Below are positions 39,515 to 53,147 of a DNA stretch of 64,000 nucleotides, piece after piece (position 1 is the stretch's first letter; each line of letters opens with the position of its first letter). The notes under the pieces were generated by a model. The model saw only the letters and a list, made by a program, of their open reading frames with translations. It did no database searches and was not told the DNA's origin. Source of the stretch: Lactuca virosa (lineage: Eukaryota; Streptophyta; Magnoliopsida; Asterales; Asteraceae); assembly GCA_928212115.1 (NCBI GenBank), contig CAKMRJ010004445.1, positions 4,130,486 to 4,194,485 on the forward strand, in the 5' to 3' direction. A program made the translations under genes and the position numbers.

Positions 39515-39905
39515 TCCCTCGGTATCTTTCAACCGGTATCTGTCTGGCATATTTGGGAGTTGGGCTCCCCTTCGGTATCTTTCAACTGGTAACCGGGAAC
39601 TAACCTCCCCTTCGGTATCTTTCAACCGGTAACCGGGAGCTAACCTCCCCTTCGGTATCTTTCAACCGGTATCCGGGGACTATTTCACCCCTACCACTAT
39701 CACATAAAAACATGTCATAAACATATTGATTGCATGATAACATAACATAAACATGCTGATCACATAATAGCATATCATAATCATACTGGTCACATAATAA
39801 CATATCATAAACATACTACTAGGCATGCATGGGTTCTGTCTATCCATTCGGTGTCATTCAACCGGTAACTGTCTTCGGTATCTTTCAACCGGTAACTGGG
39901 GACTA
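39515..39905. repeat. 40-bp tandem repeat in LTR D
   Basis: Units TTCGGTATCTTTCAACCGGT plus 20 bp start at 39571, 39611 and 39651 (period exactly 40), with partial units near 39531, 39855 and 39870. The block occupies the same place in the LTR as the 32-bp repeat of the solo LTR, but the sequence is unrelated. Confidence 0.8.
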
Positions 39906-40227
39906 TTTCACCCCTACTACTACTAACACATAACTCATAGCATCCCAGCACATAAAGCATATCAAACAGTGGCAAACCAGATAATTATCACAAAGACAAT
40001 CATCTCAAACATAATCACCTACTAGTGGGCCGACATTGGGGCCTTAGACCCACCCCTACTGGAAGGTAACTCACCTCACACTGCTGAAGTCCAGTAGACA
40101 CAACCCCAGTTGCTGGATGATAGATTCCCGAACTGTCAATATCAAAACATCACCCAATTAATAATTGGGTTCCAACACATAACCATAAATACATACTTGG
40201 GGGTAAATACTACTTTACCCCTAGCTT

Positions 40228-40935
40228 AGCTTTATTCAAGCCCAAGGCCCAATCCAAAGGCCCAAAATTCAACTATGAGTCAAAGCCCAACATATGGCCC
40301 AATTTTCCAAATTGGGCCCAAACCTTTACAAGGTCTTACCATAAGGCCCAACCATTTAGTCCAGTCCAACATTCGACATTCTAATGGCCCAATATCGCAT
40401 AATCATGAAGGCCCAATTATGGAAAATTGGGCCCAAACCCTCACATATGGGCCTTATCCCTGAGCCCATTAAATTATTCTAGTCCATATGGTTATTCTTG
40501 GATGGCCCACCAATAACCCAATCATCAAGGACCAATAGAAAGGCCCAACAATAAACCCAAGTGAAATTAGGATTTCACATACAATGACAATTAGGGTTAA
40601 GTGTTTCTCACTTACCCCATTAAGGACTTAATCCATTAAGCCCATCACTCTTCTAAATAAATCATATGGTGTGATTGGGCTTAATACACAATTCCATTCC
40701 AGTGGCCCAAATGTGGGTCCCGATAAGTCCAAGCCCATAAATCCAATATTAGGGTTTTCTAAACCCTAATTAGGGTTTCCAACCCCATCTTAGCCCAATA
40801 GGCCCAATAGCTAGGTCTTTTGATTAATTAGGGTTCATTAGGCCCAATAGTCACATGTTTGGGATTTTGGGTCAATTAGGGCTACATTGGGCCCATTAGG
40901 TTTTCATTGGGCCAATTAGGGTTTTAGTCCCTTTG
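40228..40935. repeat. GGCCCA/AGCCCA-rich block in LTR D
   Basis: At least a dozen GGCCCA or AGCCCA words fall within the first 260 bp, and many more to about 40935. A shorter version lies in LTR D2 (14040-14350). On the minus (transcribed) strand these read TGGGCY, the plant 'site II' element known to bind TCP transcription factors. Confidence 0.7.
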
Positions 40936-42169
40936 TCCAAGCATCCACACGAATCACAATGCAAAAGAGGCACACCGCCACCCGACACGGCGACCGGTGG
41001 TGGTTAGGGTTTCTTTTCATTATTCCAATTTCCAATTACATTTTACAAGGCTAAATCTCAAGTAAACACACACCCACTCACTAAGATAAACACACACATG
41101 GCGGCACATGGTGGCAGCCTTGCGATTTCCAGCTAGACTAAACACGCACTAACAGAAATACATGCACATACACCCACTATATGGTGACAAAGCAACTCCA
41201 GCCACCCACCTGGTGGCTCACGGCGGCGACAACAAGGTTTTCGGATGGCAGCCACCACCTCACGGTGGTGGCGATGACTTCTTTTGACTCCCTAATCAGC
41301 AGCAACGCACCCCGATGAGTCTTCGCTCAGAATCGGGATGCAACCACCCCGATGGTACACTGTGACGACAGCGGCAGTACCATCGGCGACAGTAGCGGTT
41401 CGCGGCGGCAGTGACATCAAGCCACGATGACAGCAGTAATGGCGGCATAGCGGTGGAGTATATAGGAGACGAAGAAGAAGAGCAAGGAGCACGATGGAGA
41501 GGTGGCAGCGACGCTCATTGCTTTACCGGCAGCGGATGCGACAGCGGAACAAGGTGGCAGCCTTCAACCGATGGCGGTGGCTAGGGTTTGGAAGCATCTC
41601 CTTGGTCTTGGCGGTTCCTCCCGACAGCCGCTACATTGTCCACGTCTTCGCCGACGATGGAGTCATCGGTGGGTCGAGCACAGCAGGGAGATGGCGGCCG
41701 GAAGGGTGGGAGGTATAAGGGTGGCGGCTACTCATGTCGTTAGGGTTAGGGTTTAGGGGTCGGTGGTGTTATGGTTATATACCCAGTCCCTCTTCACATC
41801 TTTTCCATAATAATGGTTCCAGCCCCTCCTTCATGAAATCTTTCCAAAGAAGTCTATAAATTACCATTTAAACCCTGCCCCTTGAATTCCTTTACAAATT
41901 AAGTCTGGATTTTACTAAAACATCCCCCAACATTCCAAATCCATTTCAATTTAAGTCCAATGATCAAAATTCAGCCATGTTAACATTTTTAGTCCCTGCC
42001 TTCATAAATATTTACAAACTAAGTCCGGAACTTACACTTTTAACCCCCGACTTCTAAAATTGGCATTTGGCTCTTCGAGATCATCCTTTGATATATAATT
42101 ATTTATTTTAGGGCCACTATTCGTTCGTTAATTTATTTATTTATCTAATAAATAAACAGGGTGTTACAA

Positions 42170-42184
42170 CTCTCCCCCACTTAA
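42170..42184 (-). promoter_or_regulatory. Polypurine tract of element D
   Basis: The minus strand reads AAGTGGGGGAGAGT immediately before TGTAACACCC, as in element C at 1698-1714. Confidence 0.7.
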
Positions 42185-43188
42185 ATTAGATTTCGTCCTC
42201 GAAATCATTCCTTACCATTTCTTATGCGCCAAACCCCTCAAGTAACATGGTCACGATTCTCGGCACACCCTAGCCTTCCCAGGGTATCCGTGACCAATCT
42301 TCGTAAGCCCTAAAAAAATCCGCAAGTGAACGAATTCCTTGTAACCAGTTCACCTCTACTCCGTTTGAAATTTGTTGTCTCGAGATGGTCTGAATCCCTG
42401 ACAGACTACTCATACCGAATCATTATCATTGAACCCAGTCCGTTTATCCCTCAACTGACTACTCCACTTATAATAGCTCGAGGTTCCCACTATAAAATAG
42501 GATCACATACCTAATTATCTCTGCAGATCACTTATACCTAGTCAAGGCTCAACTAATCCCGCTGTGACTGACTTGTCACTACCCATTTCAACCAGCTATT
42601 TCGTCCGTACTTGCAACCTAAACACAAATGCTAATACTGCCCAAATACTGAACAGCCCGAACACCGAACTGCTTGAAGCAGTATGTTGCCTCAGGGCTAC
42701 GTTCCGAAATCTACTAAGACTTGCCTGGTCTCAACTCGTTCGCCAATCATCTGAAATATCGGGTTCCAGTCTGGCTGTGGAGCCAAAGGACACCCCACTT
42801 AGTCGCCTCACACGACTTCGGAATGAAATCCTTGGCTGTCAATAGTTGCCATTAGTTATCTTACCACTATGGCCCTAACAACCTCCTGATCCAACCGATC
42901 GAGTCCATGCGTCAAATCCTGTCATCATCAAATCCAAGGCTAAAAGTGATTTCCACCTAACCGATGGTAGCCTTATATCACAAGCAATCTTATACAGTCC
43001 ATTGCTTTCCTGATCCCATAACTATAGTGGCGCTCCTACAGTCTTATCACTAGCTCAACCAGATTTAATCCATCTGGGTAATTCCAAAGTCCAATCTATG
43101 GATTTCCATATCCTCACTGCTGCACCCGAACTGGTCGGTACTATTGTTCCTTCCGCGTTCTAACAACACGCTCATGCCATCTACCAAC

Positions 43189-43766
43189 CTAGTGAATGAT
43201 ACGGCTACACCTGCAGTCTCATGACACTCTATCACTATCTGCCAGCCTCATGGATGCTACGGCTACACCCGCAGACTTACAACACTCTATCACTATATGA
43301 CCGCTAGTGAATGCTACGGCTACCCCACAGTCTTACAACACTTTCCATGCTAATTGACTGCTAGTGAGTGCTACGACTACCCCCGCAATCTTACAACACT
43401 TTCCATGCTAACTGACCGCTAGTGAATGCTACGGCTACCCCCACAGTCTTACAACACTTTCCATGCTATCTGACCGCTAGTGAATGCTACGGCTACCCCC
43501 GTAGTCTTACAACACTTTCCATGCTAACTGACCGCTAGTGAATGCTACGGCTACCCCCGCAGTCTTACAACACTTTCCATGCTATCTGACCACTAGTGAA
43601 TGCTACGGCTACCCCCGTAGTCTTACAACACTTTCCATACTATCTGACTGTTAGTGAATGCTACGGCTACCCCCGCAGTCTTACAACACTTTCCATACTA
43701 GCTGACTATTAGTGAATGCTACGGCTACCCCCGCAATGTTACAACACTTGTCCCAACCGGGTCGAA
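43189..43766. repeat. 58-bp minisatellite, about 10 units
   Basis: The phrase CTAGTGAATGCTACGGCTAC (with variants) starts at 43189, 43247, 43303, 43361, 43419, 43477, 43535, 43593, 43651 and 43709. The last eight are exactly 58 bp apart. 58 is not a multiple of three, so the array does not encode a peptide repeat. Confidence 0.9.
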
Positions 43767-43854
43767 CACGCACTCGACCTAACCCTCAACTGAACTTGAG
43801 TCCTAACCGAAGTTCTAACCTGGTTCCCGAAACCTGATGTCTGAGAATCTCGAA

Positions 43855-44125
43855 GGCTACCTGCTGCTCAGGCCCCCAATAAAAGGCCACCAACTTCTTG
43901 GTCAGTCGGGTCAAAGGAACCTCAATCTCGGAGAAGTCCCGTATAAATCTCCGCTAATAACCCGCTAGACCCAGGAAACTCCGAATCTCAGATGGAGACC
44001 TCGGAATCTCCCACTGCATCACGGCCCCTATCTTGGCCGGATCAACCAGAATACCCCTTCTGGTTGACAAGGTGCCCAAGAGATTGCACCTCGTGCAACC
44101 AGAACTCACATTGGGAGAACTTTTA
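43855..44125 (-). pseudogene. Ty3/gypsy reverse transcriptase / RNase H fragment
   Basis: Minus-strand reading gives CEFWLHEVQ, then GILVDPAKI, MQWEIPRSPSEIRSFLGLAGY, a stop, then RRFIRDFSEIEVPLTRLTKK and FYWGPEQQ. This is the well-conserved connection between reverse transcriptase and RNase H in plant gypsy polyproteins. It is broken by a stop in the GY..RRF motif (tyrosine codon lost) and by a frameshift at the right end. Confidence 0.8.
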
Positions 44126-44985
44126 AAAAATTCTCTCCCTCACTTAGATTCGACTAAATCTTCACGGTACACGAGAATTGAAGGATTCCTAATCCTTCTT
44201 ACTTCCTAATAGTCCACTGCCGACAATCTGAGCTTACCAATGCTAACGATCAATTACCAGTCAAACCTTAAGATCGTCCATCCCCTGATATCTTGAAGAG
44301 TACTCTTGAAATCTGGTACAGTCTGACACCTCAGTCCATCTCCCATGTTGTCAACTGAAGGCCTTAATGTTCACTCTGGCTGATGAATCCTTATTCGCAC
44401 TTTCATTCTTGCAGTATCACTGAACTCTAACCGAACACAACCCATGCGAGAGATGCAATTCTCTTGAACATCCAAGGACCAACTACTTCTGCATCTAACA
44501 CCTGCAACTGACATCACCATCTTCGTGCTACTAATCCTATCTTAGCAACAGTAGTGCCTTGAACTCCAAGGTTCTTCCATAGGCAAATGTCGACCATATA
44601 TGAACAAATGATAGAATCATTGAACTCTAACTTCACTGGGGAACCATCCCACTAATTCCCGACCAAGGATCTCCCAAATGATACTCCTGCACAAATCTCG
44701 ACAAAGATCCAGAATGATAACGGTACACGCGGAACCTACTTCACAAGATGCGTCCCTCTGTGGGTTCATCAAGGACTTTTCGGCATGCAGGATGGCATAT
44801 ATGATCCTTGATAACCCAGACACTAGCAGAAAACCGACCCGAGGTCTGACTTATCTAAACTCACTCACAATTCCAAGGCGATACATATTCCCAACATCCA
44901 TCTAGTAGTAGTAGAAGATGACATACCCGCAACATCTGGAGGAATACAGATCACCTTCAGCTGACATGATCAACCCTGCCATACC

Positions 44986-46236
44986 TGTAGCAGCCTAAAC
45001 CCTTGGTACGAAAAACTCCCTTGTGCACTTTCCCGTACGTGCAGCACTGACTCCGGCCCTGCTGGCCTTTCACCCGATTAGTAGTTTTGTATGAACACAC
45101 TCGACGAGTCCAAGGCAATCTCCCAACCCATGAAGACGGACTCGACGAGTTGTTCATACAACTCGGCGAGTCACATACTAGTCGCACTCATATGATGAAG
45201 ATGAACTCGACGAGTTCAAGGATGAACTCGGCGAGTCAGTTGAAGATTGTCCCGATGTTGATTAAAGGAGAACTCGTCGAGTTCTTGCTAGACTCGATGA
45301 GTAGAGTCGGGGTTGGGGGCAGATGAAAGAATAGGGACTCGACGAGTTGGTGGACCAACTCGGCGAGTCGAGTCAAGTGGATGTTGACTTTGTCCAGGAC
45401 GTTGACTTTAGCCAGGGGTAAAATGGTCATCTTACCCTAAGAGTAGTTATCAGTTTTTGACTCAGTATCTTTATGGAAATTTATAGCCGAAGAGTCGTCA
45501 GAGCAGCAGACAGGGATTCCTTACCCAGAGTTTCAGTAGTCAGTCACGCGAGGTGAGTTTTCCTCCAGTAGGAACGAGTCTAAGGCACCAATGCCGGCCC
45601 GTTTATGTAGTTACAGTATGTCGGGGTAAGCCCGATGCAGTTATATGTTCAGTTTATTCCGGACTTCGGTCCGATACCGGGGTGGTCCCGAGTAGTAGTT
45701 TTGTATGCTTGATGTCTTTGTGATTCATGCATGTTTATGTTATGTGTTATGCGTTCCGAATGCCGGTCCGATACCGGGCGGGGCCCGATGCAGTGGGCGG
45801 GGCCCAAGTTATTCCGGACTCAGTCCGATGTCGGGCGGGGCCGGATGCAGTGGGCGGGGCCCAAGTTATTCCGGACTTCGGTCCGATGCCGGGCGGGGCC
45901 CGATGCAGTGGGAGGGGCCCAGTAATTGTTGTATGTGCTTTGTATGGTATGTGGTAGTTTGGGGGAGCTCACTAAGCTTCGTGCTTACAGTTTCAGTTTT
46001 GGTTTCAGGTACTTCAGCTAGCAAAGGGAAGGGTTCGAGCAGATGGCATGACACACACCACAATCTTTCTTAGCCTGGGAGTCTACTCTGATATTTTGTT
46101 TGAGATTGTGATATGTTGACAGTTTTATGAGATTTTGGAGATACATGTTTTATAATTTTATATTATGGCGATGTTATTATGGTTGCTAAATGATTTTAAA
46201 AACGAAATTTTTGGCTTGTATTTTTGGGACGTTTCA
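44986..46236 (+). mobile_element. Gypsy-type LTR of family B, plus strand, shortened
   Basis: It starts TGTAGCAGCC and ends GGGACGTTTCA, the counterpart of 5805-7989. It has palindrome words (about 45099-45370), quasi-palindrome 45417-45436, donor GAG|GTGAG (GT at 45553), the GC-rich 'cggtccgat-ccgggcggggcccgatgcag' repeats (45640-45920), and acceptors near 45990 and 46008. It is only about 1.25 kb, so the promoter-proximal part is largely deleted. No matching target duplication was found. Confidence 0.65.
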
Positions 46237-47534
46237 AAGACTCTACTAATCTAGCATACCAAGACATCAAGTGTTCTAAACTGTACATGCAATACAATGA
46301 GTTATCCTAGTCAACTAGCATACTTGTACCATAACAGTACCTCTATTCTACCATGAAAATGATATACAATGGGATACATGACAAAGTAAGAATTTCACCT
46401 GAACCGAAGAACCAGAGAAGCACAACAACACCCTTACACCTTGCACTGCTGAATCTAATAAACCGACTAACACCAAAATAGATAAATCCTCAATCAACAA
46501 TCCAAATCCTCCAAGTTTGACCCAATGTTAAACTGGTCAAAAGTCAATGGCCACCACGACGTGGAGACCCATTGGGCAAGAGCGGACAAAATAGACGACA
46601 TATAGGACATCACGACGACGTGGACCCTCCTTGGCCACGTCGTAGGCATGTCCGGACAAAAAAAAACGTGATTATGACTTCACCGTGTCATGGTTATTCC
46701 TTGGCGATGTCGTGGTCACTAACAATTTTTCTCAAATCTTCATTAAGAGCTTAATGCTTATAGATCAAGGCTCAAAACTTCATATCTAATCCTTCTCAAT
46801 GACTTAATGGATAAAGTTTCCAACTTTATCCATTAGGAGTTCACTCCAAGGCAAGATGTCCAACCCTAAGTTCATTAAGTCCTTAATATGACTAAAACTT
46901 TCACATGAGACCAAGAACTCTCAAACCAAGATTTGTTTCTTACTTAATAGAAGTCAATGGCCATAAGAATGTCATATTAAGCTTTGGAGTTCCTCAAACT
47001 CCAAAACATCCAAGAATGGGACCAAAACCAACCAATAATGACCAACAACATGGGTATCAAAGGAACAAGGTCAAGGTACAAACTTTTTACCTCTAAAGGT
47101 CCATAAACTTGAAGAAGATGGTGGATCTAGTCTTGCTCTATGCTTCTTTGTGCCAAGAAGGAGTTACTTTCTTCACAAGCCTCACCAGATTAAGAAGAAC
47201 AACCTTGAAACCAAGTAAACAAGATCTTAATATTCCATGGAGGCTAGGGTTTCGTAATGGAGAGGTGGAGGCTGGAGGAGATGCCCTAAACCAAGAGTTA
47301 GGGCCTTTAAATATGAATGGAACCCTAAAAATTATGGGCTTAGGCTGCAACAGCTGCTACGTCGTGGCCATCTATTTGCCACGTCATGGCAACCAAGCCA
47401 GATGCGATCCCTGTTAAGTTGTCATGCCACGTTGTGGCCATCAATCCTCCACGTCGTGGCATGGTTTTCCCCAAAACCATAGCTTAGACTCCAATAATTC
47501 TTTAACAAATCCGTTCTGGGAAACGGGTGTTACA
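46237..47534 (-). mobile_element. LTR E of a gypsy-type element, partial
   Basis: On the minus strand it starts TGTAACACCC at 47534. Words of the CCACGTCGTGG type occur at 47357/47379 and 47427/47449 near the start, and at 46554, 46613/46635 and 46683/46705 further in. The pairs are 22 bp apart. The left end is not defined because it meets the family-B LTR. Confidence 0.6.
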
Positions 47535-48093
47535 CTTTTACTCCACAAAACTTTTCTTTGGCATTTAGATGTTTTAACAAAGGGATACGGAATAATAGAA
47601 AGTAAATTAACCCATAAATGTCTATAAGGTTAAACAGAAGCCTGGATAAATTTTATAGTAAAAAACGATCAATTCAAACGATATACAATTTTATTATACA
47701 GTATAAGATTCACTACAATACGATCGGTTGTACTTAACAACATATAAGTAAACTATTTTAAAAATGCAAGACTTGAATAACCTATTCAAAAGCTACATTT
47801 TGTGTGTTAAGAACAACCTTTTTATAAAAAAAAAATATGACCAACATTTGTAACAATTATTCAGCCAACACTTGCAACAATGTTGGCAGATTGTCTTAGT
47901 GTTGTTGACTTTCCTATGTTACTCGGTTTGACTTTGACTTGAACATCTATTGGTGGATTGGTTAAACTTTAGGATCTCACGTTTCCTCTGTCCTTTTAAT
48001 ATGTTTATGTCAATTCTTGAGAACTTTTTATGTGTGATCATCGAAAATAGACTTCTTCATCATTGAACCCATCTGAATTTTCCACAATAAAGA
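47535..48093. other. Spacer before copia element H
   Basis: AT-rich, with no gene recognised. It ends in AAAGA, the left target-site duplication of element H. Confidence 0.4.
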
Positions 48094-51000
48094 TGTTGAG
48101 TGTGAATCCACGTCAAAGTGGTCCACAGAAAAGTTAGTCAAAAAGAAAAAGGAATGGTCACCCGGTTCTTAACGACCATGTTTTGTGGCTTTCCTTTTCT
48201 CCATTCAATCCTATATAAGATTGTATTGTATCTGTAGTTTCATAACACACAAAAAGAAGAAGAAATAAAAACTCCTAGTTACCCTCGTGTGGACGTAGGT
48301 CAGAAATAGACTGAACCACCTTAAATCCTTGTGTTCTTGTTTTTCTATAATTCGTGAGCTGAGAGTGAGAGTTTCGTGTTCGTGTCTCGATCCTAACAAG
48401 TGGTATCAGAGCGTTGGTTTAGCTCCAGAAGGTGATTTTCAGTTTTTTGGTCGAAATTTATTTTCGTCAAAAACGATTTTGGTGTATACCGTTGGAAAGG
48501 TCTCGTTCCGAAGATTCCGAACATATTTTTTTCTGAATTTTTCGACCACCGGAAGACGTCCAAATCGCCGGTCAAAGGTTCGCCGGAATAATGACCGGAA
48601 AACCAGTTCGCCGGAGAAGACGACACTGTAGCGACACTGTAGCGTCACTGTAGCAGAATTTGAAAAACTCAGATTTGGTCCCTGAAGTTTCAGAAAATTG
48701 AAAAGACCGGTCCTGAAGTTCCAGAAAATTGCAAGACAGGTCCCTGAAGTTTCAGAAAATTGCAAGACAGGTCCCTGTTCTTTCATAAAATTGCAAAAAT
48801 GGCAGAAGATGGTAAAATCAAAATTGACAAGTTTGATGGAACCGATTATGGATTTTGGAAGATGCAAATTGAAGATATGTTGTATCAGAAAAGTTTGCAT
48901 TTGCCTATGTTGGGCGAACAACCGGATGACATGTATGATGAAGAATGGAAGTTGTTGGATCGACAAGCCTTGGGTGTAGTTAGGCTTTCATTGGCAAAGA
49001 GTGTTGCGTATAACATTGTTAATGAAACAACTTCTTATGGAGTATTTAAGGCTTTGTCCAACATGTACGAGAAGCCGTCCGCTTCCAATAAAGTGTTCCT
49101 CATCAAACAATTGGTTAACACCAAAATGAAGGAAGGCATGTCAGTTACCGCTCACATAAACGAGTTTAACTCGATTATCTCTCGTTTAGCCTCAGTTGCA
49201 ATAAAGTTTGAAGATGAAGTACAAGCGCTCCTCCTTTTATCATCTTTGCACGATAGTTGGTCAGGCACCGTCACAGCTGTTAGTAGTGCATCCGGCACTA
49301 TTAAACTCACTTTCAAGAGTATTCGTGACTTGATTGTAAATGAAGATATCAGACGGAGAAGCAATGGTGAGACTTCTAGTTCTAGTTCTAGTTCTTTATT
49401 GCATACAGAAAGTAGAGGAAGAAGAAATGAAAGAGGACGTAGTCGAGGCAGATCAAAGTCTAAAAAAAGGGGGCAGTCCAAGAACCGAAAAGATATTGAA
49501 TGTTGGAATTGCAAAGAAAAAGGTCACTTTAGAAACCAATGTCCAAAACCACAAGCTGAAAAGAAAGAAGTACACAATGTATCCTCTGAAGAATCGGGAG
49601 ATTTTCTCATATGTTGTGTTGAGAGCTCAATGGAATCCTGGATTATGGATTCGGGTGCTTCTTTCCATGCTGTCTCATGCCCAGATATGGTCAAGAACCT
49701 ACAAACAGGTGACTTTGGCAAAGTTAGTTTGGCCGATGATCAAGTGCTTGATATTACGGGTATAGGAGACGTAGATTTGAAGACCTCCATGGGAACCACC
49801 TGGACATTGAAAGATGTCAGGGTTATCCCAAACTTAAGGAGAAAGTTGATTTCAGTTGGTAAGTTGGATGATGAAGGACTTGATGTTCACTTTGGGGGTG
49901 GACAATGGAAAGTGATCAAAGGCAACTTGGTGATTGCCAAAGGAAAGAAGAAAGGCACTCTATACATGGTAGAGATACCTGGTGATGGTGTTCATGCAGT
50001 AACCACCAATCCGAGTCCATCTAATTTATGGCACCAACGACTCGGACACATGAGCGATAAGGGATTGAAGATGTTGGCTCAGAAAGGAAAGTTTCCAGAC
50101 TTGAAGAAAGTCGAAACTGAATTTTGTGAATCTTGTGTTCTCGGGAAACAAAAGCGGGTTACTTTTGTAAAAACGGGGAAGACACCGAAAGCTCAGAAGT
50201 TGGAGCTTGTTCACTCGGATGTATTTGGACCAACACCAGTTTCATCTCTAGGAGGCAAAAACTACTATGTAACCTTTATCGATGATTCAACACGCAAGGT
50301 ATGGGTCTATTTTCTTAAAAATAAATCTGATGTATTTGACACTTTTAAGATATGGAAATCTGCTGTTGAAAATGAAACTGATTTGAAGGTAAAATGCCTG
50401 AAGTCGGATAATGGTGGTGAATACATAAGCAAGGAGTTTGTTGACTATTGTGCCAAGCAAGGGATAAAGATGATCAAGACGGTCCCAGGAACCCCTCAGC
50501 AGAATGGTGTAGCTGAAAGAATGAATAGAACTCTGAATGAAAGGGCTAGAAGCATGAGGTTGAATTCTGGTTTACCTAAGACATTTTGGGCTGATGCAGT
50601 TAATACTGCAGCCTACTTGATCAACCGTTCACCGTGTGTTCCCTTGGATTTTAAATTACCAGAAGAAATGTGGCAAGGGAAGGAAGTAAGTCTCAAACAC
50701 CTGAAAGTCTTTGGTTGTACTGCTTACAGTTTGTTAAAAGATGGTGACAGGGATAAACTTGATTCAAAGACCAAGAAGTGTACATTCATTGGTTATGGGT
50801 CGGATGAAATGGGTTACAGGCTTTGGGATAGTGAGAGCAGAAAGATAATCCGAAGCAAGAATGTCACCTTTAACGAAGCCGAGTTATACAAAGACAGAAA
50901 CAACAAAAGTCCAGAAGATCAGAAGGAGTATGTTGAGTTTGAAGGTGTTGAAAAGAAGAAAGAAGCTCCAGTCGAAATCCCTGAATCTGGGGATGATTCA

Positions 51001-53147
51001 ACTGACAGTGGGAGCTCAGGGGATAATTCCAGTAATGATTCTGAAGATGAAGAAACCAGTCCTCCAACTCCAGAGTCCCCAGTCACACCTCAAGTTCAAC
51101 TAAGAAGATCTTCCAGAGTCACAAGACCACCAAACAGATACTCACCATCTGTCAACTACATTCTTTTGACAGAAAACGGTGAACCCCAGTGTTACTCTGA
51201 AGCTATAGGGTTGAAAGATTCATTGCAGTGGGAGCTAGCAATGAAAGATGAAATGAAGTCGCTTGAGAAGAACAACACATGGCACTTAACAAAGCTTCCA
51301 GTTGGGAAGAAGGCTCTTCAGAATAAATGGGTTTTCAGGGTCAAGGATGAACATGATGGTACCAAACGGTACAAAGCAAGATTAGTAGTCAAGGGCTTTC
51401 AACAGAAAGAAGGAATTGATTTCAATGAAATATTCTCTCCAGTAGTGAAGATGACCACTATCAGACTTGTTCTCAGTATTGTAGCAGCAGAAAGTTTGCA
51501 TCTAGAGCAACTAGATGTCAAGACAGCTTTTCTACACAGTGACCTAGATGAAGACATTTATATGACACAACCAGAGGGTTTTCAGGATAAAGGCAAAGGA
51601 AACTTGGTGTGTAAATTGAAGAAGAGTTTGTATGGTCTGAAACAAGCACCCAGACAATGGTATTTGAAGTTCGATAACTTCATGAGAAAAGTTGGTTACA
51701 AGAGATGTGACAATGATCATTGTTGTTACGTCAAGAAGTTTAAGGGTTCTTATATCATTCTACTACTCTATGTAGATGATATGTTGATTGTCGGTTCAGA
51801 CATGTCAGAGATCAAGAAGTTGAAGAAACAGATGTCTGAAGAGTTCGAAATGAAAGACTTGGGAGCTGCAAAGCAAATACTCGGGATGAGTATATTCAGA
51901 AACAAAGATGGTTCTTTAACACTATCTCAAGAAAAGTACCTTGAGAAAGTATTAGAGAAATTCAGCCTTAAAGATGCCAAGATCAGAAGCACACCTTTGG
52001 GAAGTCACTTTAAGCTTTCTAAAGCTCAGTCACCCAGATCAGATGAAGACAAGAAAGAAATGGCTAAAGTTCCTTATGCATCCGCAGTTGGTAGCCTCAT
52101 GTATGCAATGGTATGCACGAGACCAGATATAGCTCATGCAGTGGGAGTTGTTAGTAGATTCATGTCCAATCCGGGAAGAGAACATTGGGAAGCAGTTAAA
52201 TGGTTGCTGAGATACTTGAAAGGGACTTCAAAGACGGCATTAAATTTTAAGGGAAAAGACCTAGTTCTGAATGGTTATGCAGATGCAGATCTTGGTGGTT
52301 GTAAAGATTCATACAAAAGCACCACAGGGTATGTCTTTACAGTGGGCGACACTGCAGTAAGTTGAATGTCCAAACTATAGAAAAGTGTTGCCCTTTCAAC
52401 CACAGAAGCAGAGTATATGGCAGTTGCTGAAGCAAGCAAAGAGCTTATATGGTTGAAGAATTTTCTCAACGAACTTGGCAAAGAACAAGATGATTGTGCA
52501 TTATTTTGTGACAATCAAAGTGCAATTCATCTTGCAAAGAATCCCGTCTTCCATTCGAAGACAAAGCACATACAGCTGAGATATCACTTCATCAGAGAAA
52601 GAATTAATGATGGCACTCTGAAGTTGAATAAGATCAAAGGAACTGAAAATCCAGCTGATATGTTGACTAAGGTTGTCACCTTAGAGAAGTTGAAGCTTTG
52701 CATAGCTTCAACTGGCCTTCAGGATAATTGAAGAGAAGGCCGGGTAACTAGGATGAAGTCAAGATCAAAAGTGTTTTACAGAAATACAGATGCATAGTTG
52801 AAGCACATGTGAAGATTGTTCCGTGGCTTCAAGTGGGAGAATGTTGAGTGTGAATCCACGTCAAAGTGGTCCACAGAAAAGTTAGTCAAAAAAGAAAAAG
52901 GAATGGTCACCCGGTTCTTAAGGACCATGTTTTGTGGCTTTCCTTTTCTCCATTCAATCCTATATAAGATTGTATTGTATCTGTAGTTTCATAACACACA
53001 AAAAGAAGAAGAAATAAAAACTCCTAGTTACCCTCGTGTGGACGTAGGTCAGAAATAGACTGAACCACCTTAAATCCTTGTGTTCTTGTTTTTCTATAAT
53101 TCGTGAGCTGAGAGTGAGAGTTTCGTGTTCGTGTCTCGATCCTAACA
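48094..53147 (+). mobile_element. Ty1/copia element H, nearly intact (5.05 kb)
   Basis: LTRs 48094-48398 and 52842-53147 differ by about one substitution and one single-base indel. AAAGA flanks both sides (48089-48093 and 53148-53152). Primer site, one long polyprotein frame and polypurine tract are all in the expected order. Gag and pol style resemble the Tork/Tnt1 branch (tentative). It is the youngest complete element in the window. Confidence 0.95.

Larger units (their letters stand above)
39205..42169 (-). mobile_element. 3' LTR of gypsy element D (about 3 kb)
   Basis: On the minus strand it runs from TGTAACACCC (42169) to GGGATGTTACA (39205); a polypurine tract lies upstream of the start. 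It shares the module order of the other LTRs: quasi-palindrome at 40202-40219, donor (GT at 40074-40073), a conserved 'gggccgacattggggccttagaccc' type block, tandem repeats and acceptor-like sequence near 39430-39475. It lacks the ACTCG-type words; instead it has a GGCCCA-rich block. Short GC-rich ORFs near 41490-41760 are not genes. It is inserted into element F after GTGAC (39200-39204). Confidence 0.75.
42185..44985 (-). mobile_element. Internal remnant of gypsy element D
   Basis: Decayed internal region to the right of the 3' LTR. Only the reverse transcriptase/RNase H piece at 43855-44125 is recognisable, and a minisatellite fills 43189-43766. Short ORFs (for example 42564-42845, 44617-44905) match nothing I know. 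It ends where the plus-strand LTR begins (about 44986). Confidence 0.55.
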